Source: Haloarchaeobius iranensis
Lineage (GTDB): Archaea > Halobacteriota > Halobacteria > Halobacteriales > Natrialbaceae
Direction: 5' to 3'
Length of the DNA: 43,163 nucleotides
Assembly: GCF_900103505.1 (NCBI RefSeq)
Contig: NZ_FNIA01000025.1
Span: 1 to 43,163 of the forward strand
Part shown: one piece after another, positions 15,522-24,357 of the stretch
Layout of the letters: each line of letters starts with the position of its first letter
How positions within the stretch are numbered: position 1 is the stretch's first letter
Notes under the pieces: generated by a model
Seen by the model: only the letters and a program-made list of their open reading frames with translations
What the model was told of the DNA's origin: nothing
The model's database searches: none
Position numbers and translations under genes: made by a program

Positions 15522-15674
15522 CGGGCAACTGGCCCCGAACCCTCCTGTTCGGGTCGGTTCCGGAAGCCATCGGCGAACAGTTCGACGGCCGGGTCGTCGT
15601 GGCCCGGGGCGTCGCCCGCTTCGGCACGAACAATTTTCAACTCGTCCGTCGTCAGTTCCCGGTACCGAGACCCA

Positions 15675-15722
15675 ATGAACGCCCACCGCCCCCCGACGAC
15701 GTCCAGTCGTGGTCGTGTATGA
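15675..15722 (+). CDS. Possible 15-aa leader ORF before the antiporter gene
   Basis: ATG 15675 opens 15 codons (MNAHRPPTTSSRGRV), and its TGA (15720-15722) overlaps the ATG of the antiporter gene by 4 nt. This ATGA overlap is the same arrangement as in front of the RND transporter. If translated it would couple the two frames. In DNA this GC-rich a chance frame of this size is quite possible, so this is only a candidate. Confidence 0.3.
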   Translation: MNAHRPPTTSSRGRV

Positions 15723-17614
15723 GTGTCTCCGTCGACATCATTCGGGTCGTCATCACCATCATGGGTATCGGGGTCGCGGCCCAGATACTCGCGGACCGGC
15801 TACAGGTCCCGAGTGTCCTCTTCCTCATCGTCTCCGGGGTGCTCGTCGGCCCGGAGGGACTCGGGTTGGTCGACCCCGACATCTTCGGCGACGCACTGCC
15901 GGCCATCGTCGGCCTGAGCGTGGCGATAATCGTCTTCGAGGGGGCGTTCCACCTCCACGTGAACCGGCTGCGTGAGGCCCCGAGGGAGACGCTCCGGCTG
16001 GTCACCGTCGGCGCGTTGCTCTCGCTGGTCGGGACGGCGGTTGCCGTCCGGTTCGCGCTCGGTGCGTCGTGGGACGTGGCGCTGCTGATCGGGGCGCTGC
16101 TGGTCGCGACCGGCCCCACCGTGATAACGCCGATCATGGACGTCGTCCCGGTCCGCGAGCGGGTCGCGACCACGCTGGAGACCGAAGGGGTGGTCAACGA
16201 CGTGACCGCCGCCATCCTCGCGCTCGTCATGTTCGAGTACGTGCTGCTCGGGTCGAGCGGCCTCCCGACGCTCGTCCAGAAGTTCACGGTGCGACTCGGC
16301 CTCGGTATCCTCGTCGGCTGTGCCGTCGCTGCCGGCGTCTGGTACCTCCTCAACCACGTGAGCCTCTCGGTCGAGAACGCCCCACAGAACGCCCGCCTCA
16401 TCGTCCTCATCGCGGCCATCGGGACGTACGGACTCGCCGAGATACTCGCCGCGGAGGCGGGTATCGCCGGCGAGCTCGGCTCGGAGTCAGGTATCGCCGC
16501 CGTCGCCGCCGCCGGCTTCGTCCTCGGGAACGTCTCGCTCCCGTACCGGGAACAGATCGAGCAGTTCAAAGGCGACATCACGCTCATCGTCCTCACGTTC
16601 GTGTTCATCACCCTGGCGTCGTTGCTGACGCTCGACGACTTCCTCGCCCTCGGTCTCGGCGGGGTCGTCGCCGTCGTCGCCATCGCGGCGGTCGTCCGGC
16701 CCGCGCTCGTGCTGCTCTGTACGGTCGGTGACCGGTTCACCGTCGCGGAGCGCCTCTACCTGAGCGCCATCGGCCCGCGCGGCATCATTCCGGCGAGCGT
16801 CGCGACGCTGTTCGCACTCGAACTCCGACCGGAGAACCCGGAAGCCGCGACCACGCTCGTTGGCGCGGTGTTCCTGGTTATCTTCGCGACCGTCGTGTTT
16901 GAAGGCGGGCTAGCTCGTCATCTCGCGCAGAGACTGAACGTGATTCCAATGCGAACGATAATCGTCGGCGGGGGACGTGTGGGACGCGCCCTCGCCGAGC
17001 GACTCGAGGACCGGGGCGAGGAGGTCCTGCTAATCGATGCCGACGAGGCGGCCGTCGAGCGGCTCCGGCGCGACGGGTTCTCCGCGCGCCACGGAGACGG
17101 AACGCAGCGGGAGGTGCTCGAGAACACCGGCGCGGGGAACGCCAAGGTCATCGCCGCAGCGACCGCGAACGACGAGGCGAACCTGCTCATCGGCCAGCTC
17201 GCGAAGAACAAGTTCGGCGTCGACACCGTCGTCGCACGCGTCAACAGCCCCGACAACGTGGAGGCGTTCGAGAACCTCGACATCGAGGCGATATCCAGCG
17301 GGATGTCCATCGCGTGGTCGATGGACAACGTCATCGAGCGGCCCGGCATCGCGCGCTGGATGACCGAACTGGACCGGGAGGGCGACGTCCAGGAGGTGGA
17401 GGTGACGACGGACCAGATCGTCGGGACGTCCGTCTCGGAGCTACAGGCCGAACTCCCCGAGGACTGTCACCTCGCCCTCATCACCAGGGACGAGAACAAC
17501 CGACTCCCGCACGCGGACGACGTCGTGACGCACGGCGACCACCTGACGTTCATCGGGCGGAAGGAGGCGGTCCGGCAGGCACTCGAGTACTGTAACTCCT
17601 CGAATCTATCCTGA
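15719..17614 (+). CDS. NhaP-type Na+/H+ antiporter with C-terminal TrkA domains
   Basis: 631 residues. About 1-400 is a CPA1 cation/proton exchanger with 12 or so membrane helices; the LVATGPTVITPIMDVVPVRE segment (helix 4-5 region) and TEGVVNDVTAA hold the Asn-Asp pair of electroneutral NhaP antiporters. About 412-530 is an RCK_N domain (RTIIVGGGRVGRALAERLED, with the G-x-G-x2-G loop), and about 550-630 an RCK_C domain (QEVEVTTDQIVGTSV, then VTHGDHLTFIGR). It exports Na+ in exchange for H+, gated by nucleotide binding. The preferred start is 15719; an in-frame ATG at 15599 would add 40 Arg/Pro-rich residues unlike the family. Confidence 0.9.
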   Translation: MSVSVDIIRVVITIMGIGVAAQILADRLQVPSVLFLIVSGVLVGPEGLGLVDPDIFGDALPAIVGLSVAIIVFEGAFHLHVNRLREAPRETLRLVTVGALLSLVGTAVAVRFALGASWDVALLIGALLVATGPTVITPIMDVVPVRERVATTLETEGVVNDVTAAILALVMFEYVLLGSSGLPTLVQKFTVRLGLGILVGCAVAAGVWYLLNHVSLSVENAPQNARLIVLIAAIGTYGLAEILAAEAGIAGELGSESGIAAVAAAGFVLGNVSLPYREQIEQFKGDITLIVLTFVFITLASLLTLDDFLALGLGGVVAVVAIAAVVRPALVLLCTVGDRFTVAERLYLSAIGPRGIIPASVATLFALELRPENPEAATTLVGAVFLVIFATVVFEGGLARHLAQRLNVIPMRTIIVGGGRVGRALAERLEDRGEEVLLIDADEAAVERLRRDGFSARHGDGTQREVLENTGAGNAKVIAAATANDEANLLIGQLAKNKFGVDTVVARVNSPDNVEAFENLDIEAISSGMSIAWSMDNVIERPGIARWMTELDREGDVQEVEVTTDQIVGTSVSELQAELPEDCHLALITRDENNRLPHADDVVTHGDHLTFIGRKEAVRQALEYCNSSNLS

Positions 17615-17665
17615 CGGGGGCCGGTTCGAGGCGCGGCGGCACGACACCCCGACGCGGGGCGGTCC

Positions 17666-18076
17666 CTACGACTCCGTCGAGAGCCGCGTCGTCCCCTGCT
17701 CGAACTCGAGCAACCGACGCTTGGTCGCGACGCCGTCACCGCCCGAGTAGCCACCGAGCCCGCCGTCGCTCCCCACGACGCGGTGGCAGGGGACGACTAT
17801 CGGCACGGGGTTGCGCCCACACGCCTGGCCGACCGCGACGGGCGCGGTGTCGAGCTCGGCGGCGAGCTCGCCGTACGTGCGCGTCTCGCCGTAGGGGATG
17901 TCGGTCATCGCGGCCATCACCTCGCCGGTCATGGTCCCGGGCATGGCGACCGTCAGGTCGAACGCCTCGCGCTCGCCCCGCGCGTACTCGCGGACCTGCT
18001 CGCGGACGACCGCGGGCGGTTCGGCGATGGCGGTCTCGTCGATCTCGACGGTGCTTCCGAGGATGGGGACGTGCAT
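17666..18076 (-). CDS. ogt: Methylated-DNA-protein-cysteine methyltransferase
   Basis: 136 residues. The active site is IVVPCHRVVGSDGGLGGYSG with Cys97 accepting the alkyl group. A helix-turn-helix that places the arginine finger (GETRTYGELAAELDTAPVAV, with GQACGRNP) is also present. This is an O6-alkylguanine repair protein acting once per molecule on DNA. The N-terminal non-catalytic half is short (about 45 residues), compared with about 80-90 in E. coli Ogt, but such compact forms are common in archaea. It faces the antiporter gene. Confidence 0.92.
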   Translation of the reverse strand: MHVPILGSTVEIDETAIAEPPAVVREQVREYARGEREAFDLTVAMPGTMTGEVMAAMTDIPYGETRTYGELAAELDTAPVAVGQACGRNPVPIVVPCHRVVGSDGGLGGYSGGDGVATKRRLLEFEQGTTRLSTES

Positions 18077-18193
18077 GGGATGGTCGACTGCGTGGGTCGG
18101 TACCGTCCGTACGACGGGGTCGCATATAACGACGTGCCACGGACCGGAACTGGTGTGGAGCGCGCACGGGCGTCCGACGGGCGGCCGGACCGG

Positions 18194-18730
18194 TCACTCG
18201 AAGTCCCGGACGAACGTCACCGGACAGGGCGCGTCGAGCAGCACCTGCTGGGCGGTGCTCCCGTGCCGGACCTTCCCGGCCGGGGTCCGCTTGCGGCCGC
18301 CGACGAAGACCCGCTTCGCGTCGACCGCCTCGGCGGCGGCGACGATCTCCCGGCTCACGTCGTCGCCGACGCGGCCGGTGACGTCCATCGTCGTGCCGTA
18401 CTGCCGGAGGGGCGTACAGAGCTCCCCCGCGACCGCCCGCACGGGCTGGACGTGCGTCGCTGCCTCGTCGGGCGAGAGCGGCGTCTCCGTCGCCGGCGCG
18501 AGCTCCTCGTGGACCTGCTCCAACTGGGATTCCGTGAACACGTGCAGGATTCGGACCGTCGTCTGCAGCAGGCCGGCGGCCTCGGCGGCCGTCTCGGCGA
18601 GCGCCTCGGCGCGGTGGCCGTCGCTCGGGCCGACGGGGACCAACACCGTCTCGGTCCGCACGGGCGGGCGTTCGAGGACGTCCGCCAGCTCCTCGGAGGG
18701 CGGGAACGGGTCGGTCGAGAGCGCTGTCAT
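18194..18730 (-). CDS. UspA-type universal stress protein, single domain
   Basis: 178 residues from the ATG at 18730. After a short N-terminal extension, the Usp fold begins at TETVLVPVGPSDGHRAEALA (about 26-45) and ends with VFVGGRKRTPAGKVRHGSTA and LLDAPCPVTFVRD. The G-x-R-x2-x-x-G-x-x-x-G-S pattern matches ATP-binding Usp proteins. It probably binds ATP and acts in stress adaptation; partners are unknown. It is on the same strand as ogt but separated by 117 bp, so transcription together is unclear. Confidence 0.8.
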   Translation of the reverse strand: MTALSTDPFPPSEELADVLERPPVRTETVLVPVGPSDGHRAEALAETAAEAAGLLQTTVRILHVFTESQLEQVHEELAPATETPLSPDEAATHVQPVRAVAGELCTPLRQYGTTMDVTGRVGDDVSREIVAAAEAVDAKRVFVGGRKRTPAGKVRHGSTAQQVLLDAPCPVTFVRDFE

Positions 18731-18891
18731 GGCCGGTTCCGTGGTCGTCGCAGCGAGCCGTGCCGCGCATCCATCATCGGTACGTTGGGGGAGACGGGGC
18801 AGGACACGCAAAAGTGCTGTCTATTACCACTCCGGAAGCGCATAATACACCTAGTATCGGGGTGCGGCGTGGCGGTCCACTCGACGGTCGG

Positions 18892-19425
18892 TCACTCGAC
18901 GACGACCGCACCCTTCATCCCGGCTCCCTCGTGGGGTACACAGACGTACAGCACGGCCCCCGGCTCGTCGAAGCCGTGCTCGAAGGTGAACCCCTCCTCG
19001 CCGGACTGCTCGCTGGCGAACGCGGCTCCGTGTCTGGCGACGACGTTGTGGGTGCTGCCCTGTCCGGTCCAGGTCCAGGTGACCGTCGTCCCCTGGTCGA
19101 CACGGACGGCCGCCGGCCCGAACCCGAAGAACGCGCCGTTGGCCTCGACGCCGACGTCGACGCCGACGGCGTCGGCCCCCGTCCGGTCGACGACGCCGTC
19201 GAAGTTGCTCGTGTCGCTCAGGAACGACTCGACGGTCGGCTGGCTGGCCGTCTCCGTGCCGGCGTCGGCGGTCGTCGACCCCGTCGTCGCCGGTGGCGCG
19301 GTGGTGGCTTCGGGCTGGTCCGTCCCATCCTGGGTCGAGTCGGTGCCGAGACAGCCGGCGACGGTCCCGACGACCGCGAGACAGGCGCTCCGGACGACAG
19401 TACGGCGGCTGCAGCGTCGGCTCAT
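18892..19425 (-). CDS. Halocyanin-like blue copper lipoprotein
   Basis: 177 residues. SRRCSRRTVV begins a signal peptide with a lipobox VAGC (Cys25), so the mature protein is lipid-anchored outside the cell. A Thr/Ala-rich linker (30-65) precedes one plastocyanin-type domain. Copper ligands are visible: His126 (GSTHNVVA), Cys162 (VLYVCVPHE), His165 and Met170 (GAGMKG). Halocyanins carry electrons in the haloarchaeal respiratory chain. ATG 19425 is preferred over 19488 because it places the basic N-terminus directly before the hydrophobic segment. It is divergent from the next secreted protein gene. Confidence 0.9.
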   Translation of the reverse strand: MSRRCSRRTVVRSACLAVVGTVAGCLGTDSTQDGTDQPEATTAPPATTGSTTADAGTETASQPTVESFLSDTSNFDGVVDRTGADAVGVDVGVEANGAFFGFGPAAVRVDQGTTVTWTWTGQGSTHNVVARHGAAFASEQSGEEGFTFEHGFDEPGAVLYVCVPHEGAGMKGAVVVE

Positions 19426-19771
19426 GCTACTACCCGGTGTGAGAGTACTGTAATAGTGGTTGGGAACGTCCACGCGGTAATCGGACACTACTCGGGGACG
19501 GAAGTCGGACGACGTGTGCCGGACCGGACCGGGGCGCCGACGAAGGTCCCGTCCGCCGGCACGTCCTGGGTCACCTGGTACGAAGTCACTACCCGAGCGA
19601 GAACCCGGGACTGGGCGGGTGTCGCGGGGGCGAACAGCCGGGTCGCTGTCGGATTCACTGGAGCGAACAGTTGGGGCGCGTTGATAGCTCTAGCGACTGG
19701 TTTCCGCCGGTGGGTGGTTCAAAGGTCACACGGATTTATCCACGGGAGGCGACTCCATAGTGTGTTACCTT
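19426..19771. other. Divergent intergenic region between halocyanin and oxidase-like genes
   Basis: 346 bp without a convincing gene. It carries both promoters: an AT-rich tact-gtaatag patch (about 19446-19456) before the halocyanin gene on the minus strand, and ggatttatcc (about 19732-19741), some 30 nt before the ATG of the plus-strand gene. The sequence gcgaacag occurs twice (about 19632 and 19662), but I see no convincing operator. Confidence 0.5.
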
Positions 19772-21685
19772 ATGACATACGAGGAGCTCCGTGACCGAGT
19801 CGAGGAGACGAGCAGGCGACAGTTCATCGCCGCACTGAGCGTCGGCGCGGGCGCCTCGCTCGCGGGGTGCAACACCTCGGGGAACGGCGGCACGGACACC
19901 CCGATGGACACCCAGACGACGGCCCGTCAGACGACGACCGAGGCGACATCGACCACGACCGAGGAGCCCGAGGACCCGCCGGAGCCGGGCGAGCGCATCA
20001 TCTCGGCGCGTCGCGTCGGGCCGCGCGACGTCAGCGACTTCGGCTTCAAGGAGCTGTGGACCTACCGGAAGCGACAGGCGGTCGAGGCGCTGGTCGACGA
20101 CCCGGCGGTCAACGACGTCGCCAGCGACTGGGTCGCCTCCTTCGAGGCGTACGACCCGCTCACCAACCGGCTCGACGCCGTCAGTGTGCAGGGCACGACC
20201 GGCATGACCGTCGAGGGCGGGCGCGAGTCGGGGACGTTCGACGTGACGGCGACCGACCGGCAGGTGGCGTACGGGCTCGTCGACCGGCGGACCGACGAGC
20301 TGCTCGGCCTCCACATCACCGACCCCATCGACGTGACGTGGCAGCGCGGCGGCTGGAACGAGACCCAGCGGGCGCGCCACGACTTCGTCCTCGACAGGGA
20401 CGAGGTCTGGCAGCACCTCGAGGGGAACGACTGGTACCCGATGGTGAAGGCGGCGGAGATCATCACCGCGTACGAGGGCTACCCGCACGGCGAGGTCTCG
20501 AACGTCATCTACTACGTGGACGACGGCGACCGGCTGTTCGTCGTCAGCGGTTTCATCCACGTCGCCGGCGAGGAGCTGGCGTTGCTCGACCTCCACGTCG
20601 TCGAGGACTTCGTCGAGCACCCCATCATGGAGCTCGCTCGCGAGACGAACCCGCCGGGTGAGTCGGTGCTCGGCGAGGTCCCCGTCCCACCGATGCTCCA
20701 GCGCCCGCAGATAACCGCCCCGAACGGCTACCACCGCATCGAGGAGCCGCCGAACACCATCGAGCAGGACGGCTGGACGGTCGAGTGGTCGGGGCCGCGG
20801 ACCGTCGGTGCCGAGGTGAGCGCGAGCTACAACGGCTCGCCGGTGTTCTCGCTCACCGCGCCGTTCAGCACCTCTACGGGGTACGACCTCCCCGAGCGGA
20901 ACGGGCGGAACACCCGCGAGTTCATGTTCCCGACCGACGAGCCGGTGTTCAGCGGCGAGTTGCTGTTCTGGGACATCCACAGCCTCAGCCTCGGCGGCCC
21001 GGGTATCCTCGGGATGACGGAGTACCCCGCCGAGGACGGCCGCCCGAGCGGGTTCAACATCCGCACGCACTACCACACGGGGGCGGTCGAGAACGCCCGC
21101 GACTTCCACTCCGGGCACCGCTTTGCGCCGTACAACTACTACATCAACTACCAGTTCTACGAGGACGGCGTGTTCATGCCGGTCTGGATGCGCCAGGGGC
21201 CGGGCTACGTCACCGAGTTCTACTCCTACCGCGACCGGGAGCGCTCGGGGCCGGCCCAGTACTACCTCGAGAACTGGCTCACCGTCCCGACGCCCGGAAC
21301 GACCGACGGCGTCACCACGCGGGTGTTCGACGGCGACGAGTGGACGACGCCCGAGTCGGAGTTCTACCTCGTCGGCGACGAGGAGCAGGTCGTCCGCTTT
21401 GCCAATCCCGACGGGAGCGAGACCATCGACGTGCCGCTCGACGACACGCAGGAGGCCGTCGTCGTCCGGCCGCACGAGAACGAGATCGGCGAGGCGCTGC
21501 GGGTGCTCAACGCCCAGGCAGAGCTCGGCTTCTACCATCCCGCCCAGTACGTCGACGGGGAGGCGATCCAGGGCGAGAGCGTCCTCTTCTGGCTCCTGAT
21601 GGAGGGGCGGACCGACGAGGTACCACACAGCTCGGGCATGACGACGTTCACCCAGTTGGCGGAGTTCAACCTCAGCGGCTACTGA
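19772..21685 (+). CDS. Tat-exported lipoprotein, copper amine oxidase-like, ligands altered
   Basis: 637 residues. TSRRQFIAALSVG (13-25) is a twin-arginine signal and LAGC (30-33) a lipobox, so the protein is exported folded and anchored. A Thr-rich linker (43-66) follows. Residues about 75-290 resemble the N-terminal domains of primary amine oxidases. About 330-480 resemble the catalytic domain: GWTVEWSGPRTVGAEVSASY, then RTHYHTGAVENARDF, then APYNYYINYQFYEDG. Tyr454 aligns with the Tyr that becomes the TPQ cofactor (usual N-Y-D/E-Y, here P-Y-N-Y), 11 residues before the same Asp-Gly. The copper His-x-His pair expected about 50 residues later is not seen. Amine oxidase activity is therefore doubtful. 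Leaderless promoter at about 19735. Confidence 0.45.
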   Translation: MTYEELRDRVEETSRRQFIAALSVGAGASLAGCNTSGNGGTDTPMDTQTTARQTTTEATSTTTEEPEDPPEPGERIISARRVGPRDVSDFGFKELWTYRKRQAVEALVDDPAVNDVASDWVASFEAYDPLTNRLDAVSVQGTTGMTVEGGRESGTFDVTATDRQVAYGLVDRRTDELLGLHITDPIDVTWQRGGWNETQRARHDFVLDRDEVWQHLEGNDWYPMVKAAEIITAYEGYPHGEVSNVIYYVDDGDRLFVVSGFIHVAGEELALLDLHVVEDFVEHPIMELARETNPPGESVLGEVPVPPMLQRPQITAPNGYHRIEEPPNTIEQDGWTVEWSGPRTVGAEVSASYNGSPVFSLTAPFSTSTGYDLPERNGRNTREFMFPTDEPVFSGELLFWDIHSLSLGGPGILGMTEYPAEDGRPSGFNIRTHYHTGAVENARDFHSGHRFAPYNYYINYQFYEDGVFMPVWMRQGPGYVTEFYSYRDRERSGPAQYYLENWLTVPTPGTTDGVTTRVFDGDEWTTPESEFYLVGDEEQVVRFANPDGSETIDVPLDDTQEAVVVRPHENEIGEALRVLNAQAELGFYHPAQYVDGEAIQGESVLFWLLMEGRTDEVPHSSGMTTFTQLAEFNLSGY

Positions 21686-21758
21686 GCGGCGAGCGCTCGG
21701 TGGCCACTCCCGTCCCGCCGCAGCACGATTTATCACCCGTGCCGGGCAGAGAACAGGT

Positions 21759-23843
21759 GTGAACGCTCCCTCCGAACAGGCATCCCAGGCAGCGGCGCAG
21801 GCGCTGCTCGAACGGAGCATCGGCCCCGATGCCGAGTTCCGCCCGCAGCAGTGGGCGGCCATCGACGCGCTGGTCAACCACCGGGACCGGCTCCTGCTCG
21901 TCCAGCGCACCGGCTGGGGCAAGAGCACGGTGTACTTCATCGCCACGAAGCTGCTCAGGGAGCGCGGCGAGGGCCCGACGCTCATCGTCAGCCCGCTGCT
22001 CGCGCTGATGCGCAACCAGGTACAGGACGCGAGCGCACAGCTCGACCTGGACGCGTACACCATCCACTCGAACAACACCGACGAGTGGGACGAGGCGAAG
22101 CGGCGCGTCGTCGACGGCGACTGCGACGTCCTGCTCGTCTCGCCCGAGCGCCTCGCGAACCGGGAGTTCCAGGCGGCGGTGCTGGCGGAGATGCGCGAGG
22201 CGTTCGGCCTGCTCGTCGTCGACGAGGCGCACTGCATCTCGGACTGGGGGCACGACTTCCGGCCGGACTACCGGCGCATCAAGCGCATCTTACGGGAGCT
22301 GCCCGAGCACATCCCCGTGGCGGCGACGACCGCGACGGCGAACGACCGCGTCGTCGACGACGTGACGCGCCAGGTGCCCGACCTGCAGGTGATTCGAGGG
22401 GACCTCGTGCGGGAGTCGCTGCGCATCCAGACCGTCGAACTCGACTCGCGAGCCGACCGGCTGGCGTGGCTGGCGGAGAACCTGCACGGACTGCCGTCGT
22501 CGGGCATCGTCTACTGCCTGACCACCGACGAGGTCGAGGTGGTTTCGTCGTGGCTGAACCGGCAGGGCTTCGACGTGGAGCCGTACCACGGCGGCATCGA
22601 CGGCGACCGGCGGAGCGAGCTGGAGGACGCCCTCCTGGCGAACGAGGTCGACGCGCTGGTCGCGACGAACGCGCTCGGCATGGGGTTCAACAAGCCCGAC
22701 CTTGGCTGGGTGGTCCACTACCAGCGGCCGCCGAACCTCATCCGGTACTACCAGGAGATCGGCCGTGCGGGCCGCGGGCTCGACGAGGCCTTCGCCGTGT
22801 TGCTCTCGGGCGAGGAGGACGACGATATCGCCGAGTACTTCATCGAGTCGGCGTTCCCGACGCCCGCGGAGTTCGAACTCGTACTGGAGACCATCGAGGA
22901 GGCCGAGGCGCCGCTGTACAGGTACGAGGTGCTCCAGCGCGCGAACGTCTCCTGGAAGGTCGCCTCGAAGTGCCTGGACATCCTGCGGGTCGAGAACGCC
23001 GTGCTCCGGGTCGACGACGGCTTCGAGCGCACGACCAAGCGCTGGTCGTACGACCACGAGCGCATCGCGTCCATCACGGCACAGCGCTACCGCGAGCTCG
23101 AACAGATACAGGCGTTCGTCGCGACCGACGACTGCCTGACGCGGTTCGTCGACGACGTGCTCGACGGGTCGCTCGACGAGCCCTGCGGGCAGTGCGCGAA
23201 CTGCGCCGGCGACTTCGTCCCGCGAACCCCACAGGACGAGGCCCTCGTCGAGGCCGCGGTCGACCACTACGAGGCCGAATCGTGGAGCGAGCTCTCGCCT
23301 CGCTACTACATGCCCCGGCGCGGGGCCGGGAAGACGAAGATCGACGGGGACCGCAAGCCCGAGGACGGCCGCGCGGTCTGCAGCTACGGCGATCCCGGCC
23401 TCGGCGAGCTGGTTCGCGAGCAGTACGAAGCCGACGGGGACTACGGCGACGACGTGGTCACCGCGGCCGTCTCGCACGTCGCGGACGTGTGGGCGCCCGA
23501 CCCCGAGCCGACCTGGGTGACGGCGGTGCCGTCGCGCTCGGGCGAGGGGCGGGTCGAGGACCTCGCCGCCCGCCTCGCGGCGCGACTGGACGTGCCCTAC
23601 GTCCCCGTGCTCCGGAAGGTCGCGGCGACTGCGCCGCCCGCGGAGCCAAAGAACTCGTACCAGAAGCGCTGGGACGTCGAGGGCGTCTTCGAGGTCGGCG
23701 GCGAACTCCCTCCCGGCCCCGTTCTGCTGGTCGACGAGCTGGTCGATACGCGCTGGACGCTCACCGAGGCAGGGATGACCCTCAGGGACGCCGACAGCGG
23801 GCCGGTGTACCCGTTCGCGCTCGCGAAGCGGACACGGTGGTGA
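21759..23843 (+). CDS. RecQ-family helicase with C-terminal phosphoribosyltransferase-like domain
   Basis: 694 residues starting at GTG 21759, 26-30 nt after a TATA-like cgatttatcac. Seen in order: a RecQ motif 0-like FRPQQWAAI (27-35), Walker A RTGWGKST (50-57), DEAH box VVDEAHCISDWGHDF (153-167), the SGIVYC and NALGMGFNKPD motifs of the second RecA domain, the conserved RAGRG arginines, and a zinc-binding end with C-x2-C-x2-C near 476-482. The last about 150 residues add a module unlike RecQ that ends VLLVDELVDTRWTLTEA (655-671), the PRPP-loop pattern of type I phosphoribosyltransferases. It unwinds DNA 3'-5' in repair; the tail's job is unknown. Confidence 0.88.
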   Translation: MNAPSEQASQAAAQALLERSIGPDAEFRPQQWAAIDALVNHRDRLLLVQRTGWGKSTVYFIATKLLRERGEGPTLIVSPLLALMRNQVQDASAQLDLDAYTIHSNNTDEWDEAKRRVVDGDCDVLLVSPERLANREFQAAVLAEMREAFGLLVVDEAHCISDWGHDFRPDYRRIKRILRELPEHIPVAATTATANDRVVDDVTRQVPDLQVIRGDLVRESLRIQTVELDSRADRLAWLAENLHGLPSSGIVYCLTTDEVEVVSSWLNRQGFDVEPYHGGIDGDRRSELEDALLANEVDALVATNALGMGFNKPDLGWVVHYQRPPNLIRYYQEIGRAGRGLDEAFAVLLSGEEDDDIAEYFIESAFPTPAEFELVLETIEEAEAPLYRYEVLQRANVSWKVASKCLDILRVENAVLRVDDGFERTTKRWSYDHERIASITAQRYRELEQIQAFVATDDCLTRFVDDVLDGSLDEPCGQCANCAGDFVPRTPQDEALVEAAVDHYEAESWSELSPRYYMPRRGAGKTKIDGDRKPEDGRAVCSYGDPGLGELVREQYEADGDYGDDVVTAAVSHVADVWAPDPEPTWVTAVPSRSGEGRVEDLAARLAARLDVPYVPVLRKVAATAPPAEPKNSYQKRWDVEGVFEVGGELPPGPVLLVDELVDTRWTLTEAGMTLRDADSGPVYPFALAKRTRW

Positions 23844-23878
23844 GCGCTCCCGAGACCTGCGAGGCGCAAGAGCCATAT

Positions 23879-23896
23879 TGACTGAACAGTCAGTTA
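23879..23896. promoter_or_regulatory. Operator site A (TGACT-N8-AGTTA), overlapping promoter of the zinc-ribbon gene
   Basis: TGACTGAACAGTCAGTTA sits between a TATA-like catatt (23874-23879) and the ATG at 23902. Its inner core ACTGAACAGTCAGT is the exact reverse complement of the core of site B in front of the transporter gene 1.2 kb away. Repressor binding here would block initiation. Sequence match is seen; binding by the TetR protein next door is inferred. Confidence 0.65.
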
Positions 23897-23901
23897 GGAA
23901 C

Positions 23902-24300
23902 ATGGGTAGAAACGCGACACCGCGTCCCTGGCTCGCAGCGGTGCTCGACGGGCTCGCCGTCGGCCTCGGCCACGCCTACCTCGGGCGGTGGCGCCGGGCG
24001 TTCGGCTGGCTGCTCGTCTGGGCGGCGGTCGCCACGGCGTTCGTCCCGACCGTCACGCTCTCCGGTGGGGGACTCCCCTCCGCGGACGCACTGCTACGGC
24101 TGAGTCCGCTGGTCCTGGTCTCGTCCGTCTGCGCGGCCGACGCGTACCTGCTCGCGCTCAGACGGCTCGAGGCGTCGCCTGCGTCGGACGAGCCGCCGGC
24201 GTGTCCGTCGTGTGGCGTGACCGTCGACCCGGAACTCGACTTCTGTCAGTGGTGCACGACGGAGTTCGAGCGGGTCGACGGTGAGGTGGTCGAGCGATGA
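23902..24300 (+). CDS. Two-helix membrane protein with C-terminal zinc ribbon
   Basis: 132 residues from the ATG at 23902. Residues 8-32 (RPWLAAVLDGLAVGLGHAYL) resemble TM2-like membrane hairpins. Hydrophobic segments lie at about 34-50 (AFGWLLVWAAVATAFV) and about 70-90 (LSPLVLVSSVCAADAYLLAL). The tail holds a zinc ribbon CPSCGVTVDPELDFCQWC (about 103-120, two C-x2-C knuckles). It probably sits in the membrane with the zinc ribbon in the cytoplasm. Promoter-overlapping site A matches the operators of the RND operon, so it is likely in the same regulon. No enzymatic motif is seen; it could be an accessory or assembly factor. I know no firm function for such zinc-ribbon membrane proteins. Confidence 0.75.
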   Translation: MGRNATPRPWLAAVLDGLAVGLGHAYLGRWRRAFGWLLVWAAVATAFVPTVTLSGGGLPSADALLRLSPLVLVSSVCAADAYLLALRRLEASPASDEPPACPSCGVTVDPELDFCQWCTTEFERVDGEVVER

Positions 24301-24357
24301 CGCCGGACGGGGCCGTCCGGAAGATACTTTCGCGCGGTCCGCCGAACTGGTGGGTGT

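Noticed and set aside
19736-22237. 833-codon minus-strand open frame opposite the oxidase-like and RecQ genes
   Set aside because: Arises from codon bias of the true genes; product is Val/Arg/Asp-rich without domains and spans two genes.
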